Positions 42,442 through 52,245 of a stretch of 64,000 nt of DNA are shown piece after piece. The translations under genes and the position numbers were made by a program. How positions within the stretch are numbered: the first letter of the stretch is position 1; every line of letters begins with the position of its first letter. The notes below the pieces were generated by a model. The model had not been told where the DNA came from. It did not search any database and saw only the letters and a list, made by a program, of their open reading frames with translations. The stretch comes from Halioglobus sp. (GTDB lineage: Bacteria > Pseudomonadota > Gammaproteobacteria > Pseudomonadales > Halieaceae). Where the stretch lies: assembly GCA_020443345.1 (NCBI GenBank), contig JAGRIH010000009.1, forward strand, positions 1-64,000. Reading direction: 5' to 3'.

Positions 42442-44715
42442 ATGCAACACCAAGCAAGACGTTTTACCCGGCAGCGGTTGGCAGTTACTCTCGCCGCGCT
42501 GTCCACTGCGGGCCTGGGAGGCACACCCGTACTCGCCCAGACGTCGCAGCCGAGCTTTGCCATCGAGGAAGTGGTGGTTACCGCGCGGCGCCGCAGCGAG
42601 AGCCTGCAGGAGGTGCCGGTGTCCGTGACCACGTTCAGCGCCACGGATATCGAGGACATGGGCGTCACCGATATCACCCATATCAGCGAGATGACCACCA
42701 ACCTCGTCATCCAGCCCAACGCCGGCGGAAACGACGGCACCATGGTCTGTATGCGCGGGCTGTGCCGCACGGATTTCACCATTACCGAGGACCCCATGGT
42801 GGGGGTCTATCTGGATGGCGTGTATATCAGCAAATCCATCGGCTCGCTGTTCGACAGTGCGGAACTGGAGCGCGTGGAAGTTCTGCGCGGGCCGCAGGGC
42901 ACTCTGTATGGCAAGAACACCCTGGGCGGCGCGATCATCTTCCACACCCGCAAGCCCTCCGGCGAACTGGGCGGGCACGCCACCTTTACGGCCGGCAACT
43001 ACGATCGCACCGATGGCAAGGCCTACCTGGAGTTTCCCGTCAGCGACAACCTGGCCGGCGCCGTTTCTCTCATGTCCAAACGGCGCGACCCCTTTGTCGA
43101 CAACACCCTGGGCAAAGACATCTGGGATGAAGACAACCAGGCGGCCACCGTGGCCCTGCGCTGGACGCCGGGCGACGACCTCACCGTCGACTACGCCTTT
43201 GACTGGCAGAAAAAACGCGAGCGCCCCATGGTGCCGCAGCTCTCATCGGCCACCGGTATCCTGCTGGGCCCGCCCAATGCAGCCAATGTGCGCCCCGACC
43301 GCGAGGACAAGGTGACGGTGTTTGGTGACGCGGTGAACAACACGGACATTCGCGGCCACGCGCTCACCGTGAACTACGATATCGGCGATACCGGCTTCAG
43401 TGTCAAGTCGATCACCGGTTATCGCGACGTCGAGAACCTGCTGATCGCCAATGCCACGGGTGCGGACAACAACCTGCTGTACAACAATCCCGACGATTTC
43501 GAGTTCGACGCGTTCAGCCAGGAATTCCAGTTGACCGGTTCACTGGCCGACGGTTTCGTGGATTTCGTGGCGGGCCTGTTCTACTTCAACGAAGAGGGGT
43601 TGTATATCCAGCACCAGGATTTTGGTGTGTTCGGCCTGTTTCAGGAGTTCAAGACCGAGATCGACAACACCAGCATGGCGGTGTTCGGCGAAGCGACGTT
43701 CCACCTGACGGATCGCTTCGACGCGTCGATCGGCCTGCGCTACACCGACGAGGAGCGCAAACAGGATCACTGGGTGACCGAGCTCGGCTCCGGATTCACC
43801 TACCTGAATACCAGGGAGCAGACCTACAACGGCGCGCCGTTCCCGCTGCCCAACGAAATCCAGGAAGACAACGTGGCGCCGCGCGTGTCGCTCACTTACC
43901 AGTGGAACGACGACTTGATGACCTTCCTCACTTACGCCCGCGGTTTCAAGAGCGGCGGCTTCAACCACCGCAGCTTTTCACCGCTGCAGTGGGGCCCCTA
44001 CGACTACATGACGGTGGACAGTTATGAAATCGGTATGAAATCGGACTGGCTGGACAACCGGGTGCGCGTCAACCTGGGCATCTTCTACGAGGAACTGGAC
44101 GACATGCAGTCCCAGGTCAACGCGGTCGACCCGGCCGCCGGCGGCTTCTCCACCGTGATCCAGAACGCGGCCAAGGCCACGGTCGAGGGCTTCGAGGCCG
44201 AGGTGATACTGCGCCTGGTGGAGGGGCTGACGATCAGCGCCGGTTACGGCTATGTCGATGCGGAGTACGACGAATTCCTGTCGTTTGACAACAACAGCGG
44301 GGCCATCGTCAATATCGCCGACGATCGTACCTTCGAGGCGACACCGGAGCACAGCTACAACCTGTCGCTGAACTATACCTTTCCACAATTCACCAGCGTG
44401 GGCGAACTGCGCGCGCGCGTGGACTGGTCGGGCCAGAGCGAAACAGCGTTCACGCCCAAGATCAGCGGCAACGATGACCTCCTCCAGGACCGCTACGATA
44501 TACTCAATGCGCGCATCACCTTCGATGAGATCGCCGCGGGCAACGGCAGCCTCGGTTTCTCCCTGTGGGCCAGAAACCTGGCCGACGAGGAGTACAAGAT
44601 CGGCGGCTACGAAGTCAACATCGGTCAACCGCTGGGCCGCGTGGGTATCAGCCAGTGGGGCGAACCGCGCACCTACGGGCTGGATGTCACCTACCGCTTC
44701 GGCAGCATGAACTAG
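42442..44715 (+). CDS. TonB-dependent outer-membrane receptor
   Basis: A 757-residue receptor. Signal peptide residues 1-32 (cut near VLA-QT); TonB box EEVVVTARR at 42-50; plug with VLRGPQGTLYGKNTLGGAI; barrel end RTYGLDVTYRF plus three residues beyond (GSMN), slightly unlike the terminal-aromatic rule. ATG at 42442 follows AGGGGA. Downstream of fadD3 by 56 bases on the same strand, so it may be co-induced and import the steroid-type substrate. Confidence 0.9.
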   Translation: MQHQARRFTRQRLAVTLAALSTAGLGGTPVLAQTSQPSFAIEEVVVTARRRSESLQEVPVSVTTFSATDIEDMGVTDITHISEMTTNLVIQPNAGGNDGTMVCMRGLCRTDFTITEDPMVGVYLDGVYISKSIGSLFDSAELERVEVLRGPQGTLYGKNTLGGAIIFHTRKPSGELGGHATFTAGNYDRTDGKAYLEFPVSDNLAGAVSLMSKRRDPFVDNTLGKDIWDEDNQAATVALRWTPGDDLTVDYAFDWQKKRERPMVPQLSSATGILLGPPNAANVRPDREDKVTVFGDAVNNTDIRGHALTVNYDIGDTGFSVKSITGYRDVENLLIANATGADNNLLYNNPDDFEFDAFSQEFQLTGSLADGFVDFVAGLFYFNEEGLYIQHQDFGVFGLFQEFKTEIDNTSMAVFGEATFHLTDRFDASIGLRYTDEERKQDHWVTELGSGFTYLNTREQTYNGAPFPLPNEIQEDNVAPRVSLTYQWNDDLMTFLTYARGFKSGGFNHRSFSPLQWGPYDYMTVDSYEIGMKSDWLDNRVRVNLGIFYEELDDMQSQVNAVDPAAGGFSTVIQNAAKATVEGFEAEVILRLVEGLTISAGYGYVDAEYDEFLSFDNNSGAIVNIADDRTFEATPEHSYNLSLNYTFPQFTSVGELRARVDWSGQSETAFTPKISGNDDLLQDRYDILNARITFDEIAAGNGSLGFSLWARNLADEEYKIGGYEVNIGQPLGRVGISQWGEPRTYGLDVTYRFGSMN

Positions 44716-44741
44716 CGCCGGCGGCCCGCTCTCGAGCAATC

Positions 44742-44775
44742 CACGCCAGCCAGCGCCGCGGCGCTGGCTGGCGTG
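44742..44775. terminator. Perfect 16-bp-stem hairpin, probable bidirectional terminator
   Basis: CACGCCAGCCAGCGCC, a two-base centre and its exact complement lie between a plus-strand receptor stop and a minus-strand crotonase stop. No T tract follows immediately, although T-rich sequence lies 10-25 bases beyond on the plus side. Confidence 0.55.
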
Positions 44776-44845
44776 TCACCATTCCCTCTTCTTTTTTCTC
44801 CAGCCAGTTCTATCCAGACACGCGCCTTTCAGACACCGGAGCACT

Positions 44846-45637
44846 TTATTTCCCGGTAAACTGCGGCGCCCGCTTCTCCAGAAAGGCGCTGAAACCCTCT
44901 TTGAAGTCCTCACTGCCCAGCAGGGGCAGGGTCTGCAAGTAGACGCGCTCGGTGTGCGCATCAAAACCCTCGGTAAGCGCCGCGCGCATCATCCGCTTGG
45001 ACGCCTGCACCGCCAGCGGTGCACACGATGCGATCTCCCCGGCCAGCTCGCGGGCGGTCGCCATGAGTTCCGCGTCGTCCACCAGTTGATTGACCAGCCC
45101 CAGTTCCAGGCAGCGCTGCGCATCCAGCGTCTGCCCGCGAAACACGATGTCGCAGGCCCTGGCCCAGCCGAGCAGGCGCGGCAGCAGCCAGGTGCCGCCG
45201 CTCTCGGGCACCACGCCGCGTTTGGTAAATGCCGCCGCCAGCTTGGCGCTCCTGCCCGCCACCCGGATATCGCAGCCCAGCGCCAGGTCCATGCCGAAGC
45301 CGGCGGCGCCCCCGTTGAGGGCGCAGATACTCGGCGTATCGATGTGGTGGAGCACATTGGGCGGGAAGGTCTTCAGATCCATGGTGGGCTGCAGGGCGAA
45401 GCCGCCGCGGCCCACGCCCTCCGCGCTGGCGGCGTCCTGCAGGTCGAGACCGGCGCAGAACGCGCGCCCGGCGCCGGTGATGATGATCGCGCGAATCTCC
45501 GGGTCCGCGTCACAGGCCAGCAACTGGCTGGACAGCGCCGACAGCATCGACTGCGAGATGGTATTCATGGCCTGCGGGCGGTTGAGTGTCAGCGTGGCCA
45601 CGTGCGCGCTGGATTCAATGGTGATCTCTGCCATCAT
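44846..45637 (-). CDS. Enoyl-CoA hydratase
   Basis: A 263-residue crotonase with AIIITGAGRAFCAGLDLQD, LNGGAAGFGMDLALGCDIR and KRGVVPESGGTWLLPRL, which retains the catalytic Glu. Ends FLEKRAPQFTGK, the common hydratase tail. ATG 45637 follows GGGAG; a second ATG is one codon in. Downstream of an LLM gene on the same strand. Should hydrate an enoyl-CoA; substrate unknown. Confidence 0.87.
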   Translation of the reverse strand: MMAEITIESSAHVATLTLNRPQAMNTISQSMLSALSSQLLACDADPEIRAIIITGAGRAFCAGLDLQDAASAEGVGRGGFALQPTMDLKTFPPNVLHHIDTPSICALNGGAAGFGMDLALGCDIRVAGRSAKLAAAFTKRGVVPESGGTWLLPRLLGWARACDIVFRGQTLDAQRCLELGLVNQLVDDAELMATARELAGEIASCAPLAVQASKRMMRAALTEGFDAHTERVYLQTLPLLGSEDFKEGFSAFLEKRAPQFTGK

Positions 45638-45713
45638 CGGCTCCCTTACTGTGCTGGTTATATCCCTGGTGCCGGACCGCTATGTCCCTGGAGGCGAGAC
45701 GGGGAGGCCGGAA

Positions 45714-46784
45714 TCAGTCCGCGTGCAATTGCCTGACGATATCCGCTACGCGATCCTCATCGCGCTGTAGCGCCCTGGGCATATCCACCAGCACCGACGT
45801 GTAGCTGCCGGCAGCGCGGGCCTTGAGCCTGGCCGGGAATTCGTCGTAGGTGGCGACAATGGCCCATTCCTCCAGCATTTCATCCGTAATCTGCCGCGGC
45901 AGCTCCGTCCATTTGCCCTGCACCGACAACTGATGCAGCTTGGCCCCGAGGTCTTGCCAGCCGTGGTATTCAAGCACCGCGTGGTAGGAGCGCGTGGAGG
46001 CATAGAACGAGACGTGCTGCTTGAGTGCCTCCTTGGCTTTCTCGACGCCCTCCTCATCGGCGCCGAGTGCCAGAAACGGCGAGCCCACGATATCGATATC
46101 CGCCAGCGCGCGGCCGGATTTGCGGGCGCCCTCCTCGATAGCCGGCATCAGCACGTCGCGGGAATAGGCGAAGGTGGCCACCGGGTGGGCGCGCAGACCG
46201 GCGCACAGTTCGCCGCACAGCCGGGCATTGTAGGTGTTCACCGCGGCGATATAGATGGGAATATCGGGGTGTTCGATGGGACCCGGGTTGAAAAACGGCG
46301 ACATCAGGGTGTAGCGGTAGTGCTCGCCCTCGAAATACACCGGCTCGTCCGGGTGTTGAAAGGTCTTGAACATGGCCTGCATACACTGGATGTACTCGCG
46401 CAGGCGCGGGCCTGGAGCGCCTGTCCAGGGGGTGGCGTAGCGGCGCTCGATATGCCCTTTGACCTGGGTGCCCAGGCCGAGTTGGAAGCGCCCGCCGGAC
46501 AGGTGCTGTAAATCCCAGGCAACCTGAGCGGTGGCCATGGGACTGCGCGGAAAGGCAATCGCGACATTGGTCCCCAGGCGAATACGGCTGGTATGCTGCG
46601 CCACGATGCCCAGCGGCAGAAAGGGGTCGTGCCCCGTCTCGGGGGTATTCACCACGTCGAAACCCAGCCGTTCGGCCCGCCGCCCGGCCTCGGCAATCGA
46701 GTCCAGGCTCTGGGCGTCCTGACCGCGTCCAGCGTACTGGTCTGTTTCAGGACCCAGGATCACACTTTCAACTTGCAGGGACAT
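45714..46784 (-). CDS. LLM-class oxidoreductase (TIGR03617-like)
   Basis: A 356-residue luciferase-like protein, longer than the other LLM proteins here. Core blocks: AERLGFDVVNTPETGHDPFL, HTSRIRLGTNVAIAFPRSPM, LSGGRFQLGLGTQVKGHIER, and PIYIAAVNTYNARLCGEL. The HIERRYATPW segment marks the subgroup often labelled F420-dependent TIGR03617. Upstream of the hydratase gene; a two-gene operon is likely. Cofactor and substrate unknown. Confidence 0.84.
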   Translation of the reverse strand: MSLQVESVILGPETDQYAGRGQDAQSLDSIAEAGRRAERLGFDVVNTPETGHDPFLPLGIVAQHTSRIRLGTNVAIAFPRSPMATAQVAWDLQHLSGGRFQLGLGTQVKGHIERRYATPWTGAPGPRLREYIQCMQAMFKTFQHPDEPVYFEGEHYRYTLMSPFFNPGPIEHPDIPIYIAAVNTYNARLCGELCAGLRAHPVATFAYSRDVLMPAIEEGARKSGRALADIDIVGSPFLALGADEEGVEKAKEALKQHVSFYASTRSYHAVLEYHGWQDLGAKLHQLSVQGKWTELPRQITDEMLEEWAIVATYDEFPARLKARAAGSYTSVLVDMPRALQRDEDRVADIVRQLHAD

Positions 46785-46931
46785 CGATGACCTCTTATCG
46801 AGTTTTCAAAAAAACTATAAAGCTCCACTATCGAGCGAAGCGTTCACCCGGCGCAGACCCCGCCGGCGCGCGCATAGACAGAAGCTATTTGCGCAGCGGC
46901 AGATCGAGACGCCCTCGCATCCGGCTCTGTG

Positions 46932-49067
46932 TCAAAACTCGTAAGTCAGGTCAACACCCGTCGAGCGCGGCGGACCAAACTGAGCGCTGATTATGCCCAG
47001 GTTCGTTGTCGAGAGCCGGTACTCCTCATCGGCCAGGTTCTGCGCCCACAGGGCGAGGCTCAACTCCCCGGTCCTGACCAGCGGGATGGCGCCGAGTTCC
47101 AGCCGCGCGTTCCACAGGTCGTAGCTCGGAGAGTAGGTTTCCTTCTTCGGGCCGGCGTAGAAATCATCCTGTGCGCGGTAATCGATATGCAGGATCAACT
47201 CCCCGAAGGCCAGCGGCGGAAACTCGTAGACCATGCCCGCGCCCGCCTGCCACTGCGGGGCATTGGGTACGCGCCGGACGTCCGCCAGCTCCACTCCGCC
47301 GTCTATGTAGGAGTCGTACTCAGCATCCAGGTAGGCGCAGTAGAAGTTCACGCTGAGACCGGTGGTGATGATCGCTGAACCCTCCAACTCGACGCCCTTG
47401 ATCGTCGCCTCACCGGCGTTGAGGGTGTCGACAAAGACCGGCGGCGTGCGCGCCTGATCCACCTGCAGGTCCTGGTACTCGTTGTGGTACACGGCAATAT
47501 CCAGGCGCGCCCGGTTATTTAGCCAGTTGGATTTCAAGCCGATCTCATAGGCGTCCACTTCCTCCTGGTCGAAACCGGCGCTGAAGAAAGCCGGCGTGCT
47601 CTGGGCATTGAAGCCCCCGGCGCGATAGCCGGTGGAGTACTTGACGTAGCCGTTGACCGCATCGGAAAAGGTGTAGGTGAGGGTTAGCATCGGGTCCGTC
47701 GAGTCAAAGTCCTTGTCGCCGTTCAGTCGCAGGCCGGTAATATCGGGCGTAAACTGCGGGTTGGTGTAGAGCTTGCTGACTTTGCGAGAATCCTCCGTAT
47801 AGCGCAGGCCCAGGGTCACGTCCAGCCGCTCCTCCAGCACGGGCGGGGTCCAGGTCACCTGCCCGAATACCGCCGCGGACGTGGACTCCGCCTCCAGGTC
47901 CCAGTCGTCGACCAGCGCGCCGCCGGCAAAACTGGACAACAGGCTCTCGTCCGCCTCCTCCTCGATGTAAAACAGTCCCGCCACATACTGCAGGCGGCCG
48001 TCCAGGGCGTCGCCGAGGAACTGCAGTTCCTGCGACAGTTGATCCTGCTCCATGCGGCGGTCCTGGGTAAACACGTCGATAAAGTTCATATCGATGGCGC
48101 TGTCCAGGTCGCGGTAGGCGGTGATGGATTTCACCGTAATCGCGCCGATTTCCCAGGTCAGGGTCAGGTTGTGGCCGGAAATATCCGCCTCGCTGGGGCC
48201 CATGCCGTTGGTCTGCGACACGCTCTCCTGGCGGCCGGGAACGGCCAGCGGCCCTGCGACCACCTGGTAAAAGTGGTTGCCGTAGGTCATCGACGAGTAA
48301 TCAAAGCCGTAATCCAGGGTGAGATTCGCGGCGGGTTCCCAGCGCACGGCCGCCTTGACCGCCTCCTTCTTGCGGTCCTCGTTGTAGTTGATCTGGTCGG
48401 GCAGATCGGAATGGTTGTCGACCCAGCCGTCGTTCTCGGTGCGCATATAGCCGACGCGCGCGTACAGGTTGTCCCCCAGGGGCACGTTGATCGACCCCCG
48501 GCCGGCGCGCTTGTCCCAGTTGCCGGCGGTAAACTGCACGGATCCGGCCAGTGTATCGTGGGGCTTTTCCGTGATGAAACTGATGGCGCCGGCCGTGGTG
48601 TTGCGGCCCCACAGCGTGCCCTGCGGTCCGCGCAGCACTTCCACCCGCTCTAAGTCGGCAAAATCCGCCGCCAGACCGATGCCGCGCCCCACCGGCACGC
48701 CGTCGATGTAGATACCCGTGGCCATGTCGTTGACCGACTGCGTGTTCAGGTTGCCCATGCCGCGAATGAACAGGTTGGGGGCCACCCGCGAACCCGCCCA
48801 GGGTGCCATGGTCACCGACGGCACCTTGTTCACCAGGTCCATGACGTTGCTTATACGCTGCACTTCCAGCGCGTTGGCACTGAAGGCCGTGATGGCGATC
48901 GGCGTCTCGTGCAGCGATTCCTCGCGCTTCTGGGCAGTCACCACGATCTCTTCCAGCACCGTCGCGCGCTGTGGCGGCGCCTCCTGCGCGTTGACCACCA
49001 CTGCCGACAAAGCCGTCAGCAAAGCCGTCAGTGCGCCCAATTTACCACTGCTTGTATATTGCATCAT
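46932..49067 (-). CDS. TonB-dependent receptor, paralogue A
   Basis: A 711-residue receptor. Signal peptide 1-27 (cut at VNA-QE), TonB box EEIVVTAQKREESL, plug VLRGPQGTLWGRNTTAGAI, barrel end STGVDLTYEF with terminal Phe. Start is either of two adjacent ATGs (49067 or 49064) after GGGGATT. Most blocks match the STN-fused receptor at 49603-52170 (for example RISNVMDL and GYRAGGFN), so the two arose by duplication. Separated from it by a SnoaL gene. Confidence 0.9.
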   Translation of the reverse strand: MMQYTSSGKLGALTALLTALSAVVVNAQEAPPQRATVLEEIVVTAQKREESLHETPIAITAFSANALEVQRISNVMDLVNKVPSVTMAPWAGSRVAPNLFIRGMGNLNTQSVNDMATGIYIDGVPVGRGIGLAADFADLERVEVLRGPQGTLWGRNTTAGAISFITEKPHDTLAGSVQFTAGNWDKRAGRGSINVPLGDNLYARVGYMRTENDGWVDNHSDLPDQINYNEDRKKEAVKAAVRWEPAANLTLDYGFDYSSMTYGNHFYQVVAGPLAVPGRQESVSQTNGMGPSEADISGHNLTLTWEIGAITVKSITAYRDLDSAIDMNFIDVFTQDRRMEQDQLSQELQFLGDALDGRLQYVAGLFYIEEEADESLLSSFAGGALVDDWDLEAESTSAAVFGQVTWTPPVLEERLDVTLGLRYTEDSRKVSKLYTNPQFTPDITGLRLNGDKDFDSTDPMLTLTYTFSDAVNGYVKYSTGYRAGGFNAQSTPAFFSAGFDQEEVDAYEIGLKSNWLNNRARLDIAVYHNEYQDLQVDQARTPPVFVDTLNAGEATIKGVELEGSAIITTGLSVNFYCAYLDAEYDSYIDGGVELADVRRVPNAPQWQAGAGMVYEFPPLAFGELILHIDYRAQDDFYAGPKKETYSPSYDLWNARLELGAIPLVRTGELSLALWAQNLADEEYRLSTTNLGIISAQFGPPRSTGVDLTYEF

Positions 49068-49123
49068 CCCAATCCCCTGCTGGTAATTACCTGCCGTCAC
49101 CGGCACCTGTGAAACGGCTGCCA

Positions 49124-49576
49124 TCACAGCCAACTGTCCCCGGGTCTCACCAGATAGCACATGGCGAGCTTGCGTGACTTAAAACGCCATACGCCCTGTT
49201 CACGCACATACACATCATTGTAAACCCCCGATCCCATCAAACTCTGGCCGTCGCGCAGGCAGCGCAAATCGAGGTAGCAGGTGCCGGTCGCCCGGCTGGC
49301 GTCACCGGTGTCATCGGCACAGTAGTCGATGACATGGTTGTGTACAAAGGGATGCAACAACATGTCGCCGCCTGCTTTTTCCGTGTAGATCGCGCGCAGG
49401 TTTTCCCGCCCTCGTATAACACCGTCCGGCCCCAGATCCATCACCACGTCCGCGGCAAACAGCGCAACCGCATCAAGCGGCCGCCCCTGCCAGATACTGT
49501 GAGCGTAGCGGCGCACCAGGTCGCGTATGGCCTCCAGGTCCGCCAGGCGCTGCACTACCGCGGGTAAATCGTCCAT
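49124..49576 (-). CDS. SnoaL-like/NTF2-fold protein
   Basis: A 150-residue protein with LEAIRDLVRRYAHSIWQGRP, LFAADVVMDLGPDG and VWRFKSRKLAMCYLV, the SnoaL-like pattern. ATG 49576 (with GAGA before it) was preferred; ATG 49597 is an alternative with no ribosome site. Inserted between two paralogous receptor genes, so probably part of one transcript and of one substrate's metabolism. Confidence 0.8.
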   Translation of the reverse strand: MDDLPAVVQRLADLEAIRDLVRRYAHSIWQGRPLDAVALFAADVVMDLGPDGVIRGRENLRAIYTEKAGGDMLLHPFVHNHVIDYCADDTGDASRATGTCYLDLRCLRDGQSLMGSGVYNDVYVREQGVWRFKSRKLAMCYLVRPGDSWL

Positions 49577-49602
49577 TGCTATTTCTCGACCGCCCATGGC
49601 GT

Positions 49603-52170
49603 TCAGAACTCGTATATCAGGTCAACACCCGTCGACCTGGGAGGACCATACTGCGCGCTGATCATACCCAAGTTAGTCGTCGACAGCCGATACTCTTCAT
49701 CTCCGAGATTCTTGCCCCACCAGGCAATTCGCAAATCACCCACTTTTGCCAGCGGAATTTGCGCGAGTTCCAGGCGTGCATTCCAGATTTTAAAACCGGA
49801 TGTCTTGGTCTCTTTCTTGGGATTGGAGTAGAACTCATCCTGGGCCCGATAGTCGATACTCGCGGTAATATCCCCAAATCCTGTCGATGGAAACTCATAG
49901 GTCAAGCCGGCGCCCACTTGCCAGTTCGGCGCATTGGGTACAACCCGGATTGCCTCCAGTTCCACTCCACCATCGATGTAAGAATCATATTCGGCATTCA
50001 GGTATGCGTAGAAAAAATTGGCGCTCAAGCCAGCGGCAAGCACAGCCGAGCCCTCGATTTCCAGCCCCGACATCGTGGCCTCACCCGCATTGAGCGTATC
50101 GGTAAAAACGGGAGGGACGCGGACCTGATCTACCTGCAGGTTCGTATACTCGTTGTAGAATATCGCGACATTCAATAAAGCGCGGTCCTGGAAAAACTTG
50201 GATTTCAGACCCACCTCGTAGGAGTCGACGTCCTCCTGCTCATAACCCTCACTGAACAGGGCCGGCGTACTCTGGGTGTTAAACCCCCCCGCACGGTAGC
50301 CCGTGGCGTACTTGGCATAGCCATTGACATTATCGGAAAAGGTATACGCCAGCGTTACCATAGGGTTGGTAGAGTCAAAATCCGTGTCTCCATCCAGCAC
50401 CAAACCGGTAATATCGGGCGTAAATCCGGGGTTGGTATAAGTCTTTATGGCATCGCGCGTATCGGTTGTGTAGCGCAGTCCCAGTGTCAATTCCAGCTTC
50501 TCGTCCAACACAGGAGGAACCCAGGTAACTTGTCCAAACACCGCAGTGGACGTCGCCTCTGCCTGAACAGCCCAGTCATCAACCAAAGCGCCACCGGCAA
50601 AACTGGATAATGCCGTTTCATCCGCCTCTTCCTCGATATAAAAAAGCCCGGCCACGTAGCGCAGTCTTCCGTCCAGCGCATCCCCCAGGAACTGCAACTC
50701 TTGAGAGAACTGATCCTGCTCCATCGTTCGACTCTGGGTAAATGCGTCAATAAAATTCATGTGAGTATTACTGTCCAGATCCCGGTAAGCAGTTATCGAC
50801 TTCAATGTAATCTCGCCGAGATTCCAGGTTAAGGTGAGGTTGTGGCCCGAAATATCGGCGTCACTTGGAAACAGGCCCTGGTTCGGAGAAGCACTTTCTT
50901 GTCGTCCTCGCACAGCCAGAGGACCATCGATAATCTGGTAGAAGAGATTTCCGTAGGTCATGGTGGAATAGTCGTAACCGTAATCCAAGGTGATGTTATC
51001 CGTCGCTTCATAGCGCACGGTGAACTTCATGGCTTCCTTCTCATCTTCATTGAAGTTAATCTGATTCGGCAGTGTGGAATTATTGTTGTCTACCCAGCCA
51101 TCGTTTTCGGTATACATGTAGCCAACACGAACAAACAAGGTGTCACTCAGGGGAGCATTGATGGACGCGCGCCCCGCGCGCTCTTCCCAGCTACCCGCGG
51201 TCAACTGCATTTGGCCGGACAACTCGTTGCGGGGTTTCTCAGTGATAAAGCTAATCGCCCCCGCTGTCGTATTGCGGCCCCACAGTGTTCCCTGTGGTCC
51301 TCGCAGCACCTCGATGCGTTCAAGATCCGCAAAGTCCGTCGCCAGCCCGATACCGCGGCCCACGGGTACGCCGTCTATATAAATACCCGTTGCCATATCG
51401 TTGGTTGACTGCGTATTGAGATTGCCCATGCCACGAATAAAGAGATTGGGAGCCACCCGCGTACCGGCGAACGGCACCAGGGTGAGCGCGGGCACTTTGT
51501 TGGACAGGTCCATAACGTTCGAAATACGCTGGTTCTCCAGTGCACGCGCACCAAAAGCCGTTATCGCAATGGGCGTATCCTGCAGGGATTCCTCCCGCTT
51601 CTGTGCAGTGACCACCACTTCTTCCAGTACCGTTGCCCGCTGCTGCAACGGAGACTCCTCCGCGTTGGCCACCAGCGCAGAAAAACCCGCCAGCAACGCC
51701 GTAAAGACACCCGTCCTGTTACACTTTTGTGATCGCATAAACCATATCCCCCGATTGTTGTCACTCGCCGTCAGCACCAGGTTGCCAGCCGTACTGGCAT
51801 CGACTTCCAGACAGGTACCGACTAAGAGTTCCTTTATACCCCTGGCAACGGTGTACTGGCCGGATAGCCCTTTTAGCTGCAGTTCCTCGACCAGATCAAA
51901 CGGATAGAGAATCTGGATATCCGCCTGCTGCGCAAACAGATTCAGCGCTTCGTAAGCCCTGGACGGCGGGATTTCAAAATGTATTTTTTGCTCCCCGCTC
52001 CAGGCCTGGGATGTGCTCAGCAAAGAGCCGAGCAGAGCAGCCAGCGCCAGCCAGACCGTCCACGCGCTGCGCTCTACGTGGCTGACACCCGGCAGTCCCG
52101 CGTCCGGTGTCGCGCGCACATCCCCATACGTCCCGTTTGGACCCGTCGCTAATACAGACCGGTCAGACAT
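49603..52170 (-). CDS. STN-domain TonB transducer fused to a receptor with its own signal peptide
   Basis: An 855-residue protein. A hydrophobic export segment (about 36-58) is followed by an STN signalling domain (62-136, IHFEIPPSRAYEALNLFAQQ). Met145 then begins a second hydrophobic, signal-peptide-like stretch ending VANA (about 170), followed by the TonB box EEVVVTAQKREESL, plug and barrel (terminal STGVDLIYEF). From Met145 the product is 711 residues, the same length as paralogue A, and GGGGGA precedes that ATG. With FecR and sigma genes just upstream, it should work as a FecA-type transducer, sensing its ligand and signalling to the cytoplasm. The retained internal signal peptide points to a recent in-frame fusion; whether it is cleaved is unknown. 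Confidence 0.87.
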   Translation of the reverse strand: MSDRSVLATGPNGTYGDVRATPDAGLPGVSHVERSAWTVWLALAALLGSLLSTSQAWSGEQKIHFEIPPSRAYEALNLFAQQADIQILYPFDLVEELQLKGLSGQYTVARGIKELLVGTCLEVDASTAGNLVLTASDNNRGIWFMRSQKCNRTGVFTALLAGFSALVANAEESPLQQRATVLEEVVVTAQKREESLQDTPIAITAFGARALENQRISNVMDLSNKVPALTLVPFAGTRVAPNLFIRGMGNLNTQSTNDMATGIYIDGVPVGRGIGLATDFADLERIEVLRGPQGTLWGRNTTAGAISFITEKPRNELSGQMQLTAGSWEERAGRASINAPLSDTLFVRVGYMYTENDGWVDNNNSTLPNQINFNEDEKEAMKFTVRYEATDNITLDYGYDYSTMTYGNLFYQIIDGPLAVRGRQESASPNQGLFPSDADISGHNLTLTWNLGEITLKSITAYRDLDSNTHMNFIDAFTQSRTMEQDQFSQELQFLGDALDGRLRYVAGLFYIEEEADETALSSFAGGALVDDWAVQAEATSTAVFGQVTWVPPVLDEKLELTLGLRYTTDTRDAIKTYTNPGFTPDITGLVLDGDTDFDSTNPMVTLAYTFSDNVNGYAKYATGYRAGGFNTQSTPALFSEGYEQEDVDSYEVGLKSKFFQDRALLNVAIFYNEYTNLQVDQVRVPPVFTDTLNAGEATMSGLEIEGSAVLAAGLSANFFYAYLNAEYDSYIDGGVELEAIRVVPNAPNWQVGAGLTYEFPSTGFGDITASIDYRAQDEFYSNPKKETKTSGFKIWNARLELAQIPLAKVGDLRIAWWGKNLGDEEYRLSTTNLGMISAQYGPPRSTGVDLIYEF
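51736..51753 (-). promoter_or_regulatory. Internal ribosome-binding site and start within STN-receptor gene
   Basis: On the minus strand CGGGGGATATGGTTTATG ends in the ATG of Met145. The purine-rich GGGGGA nine bases before the ATG parallels the ribosome site of paralogue A (GGGGATTGGGATGATG). It could give a shorter receptor without the STN domain. Confidence 0.5.
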
Positions 52171-52245
52171 GGAAATCCACTACTGGCAGTGAAAAAAAAT
52201 TTTGCCGTGATCTGGCATGCGGGAAGCCGACTCGAATGCCCGCGA

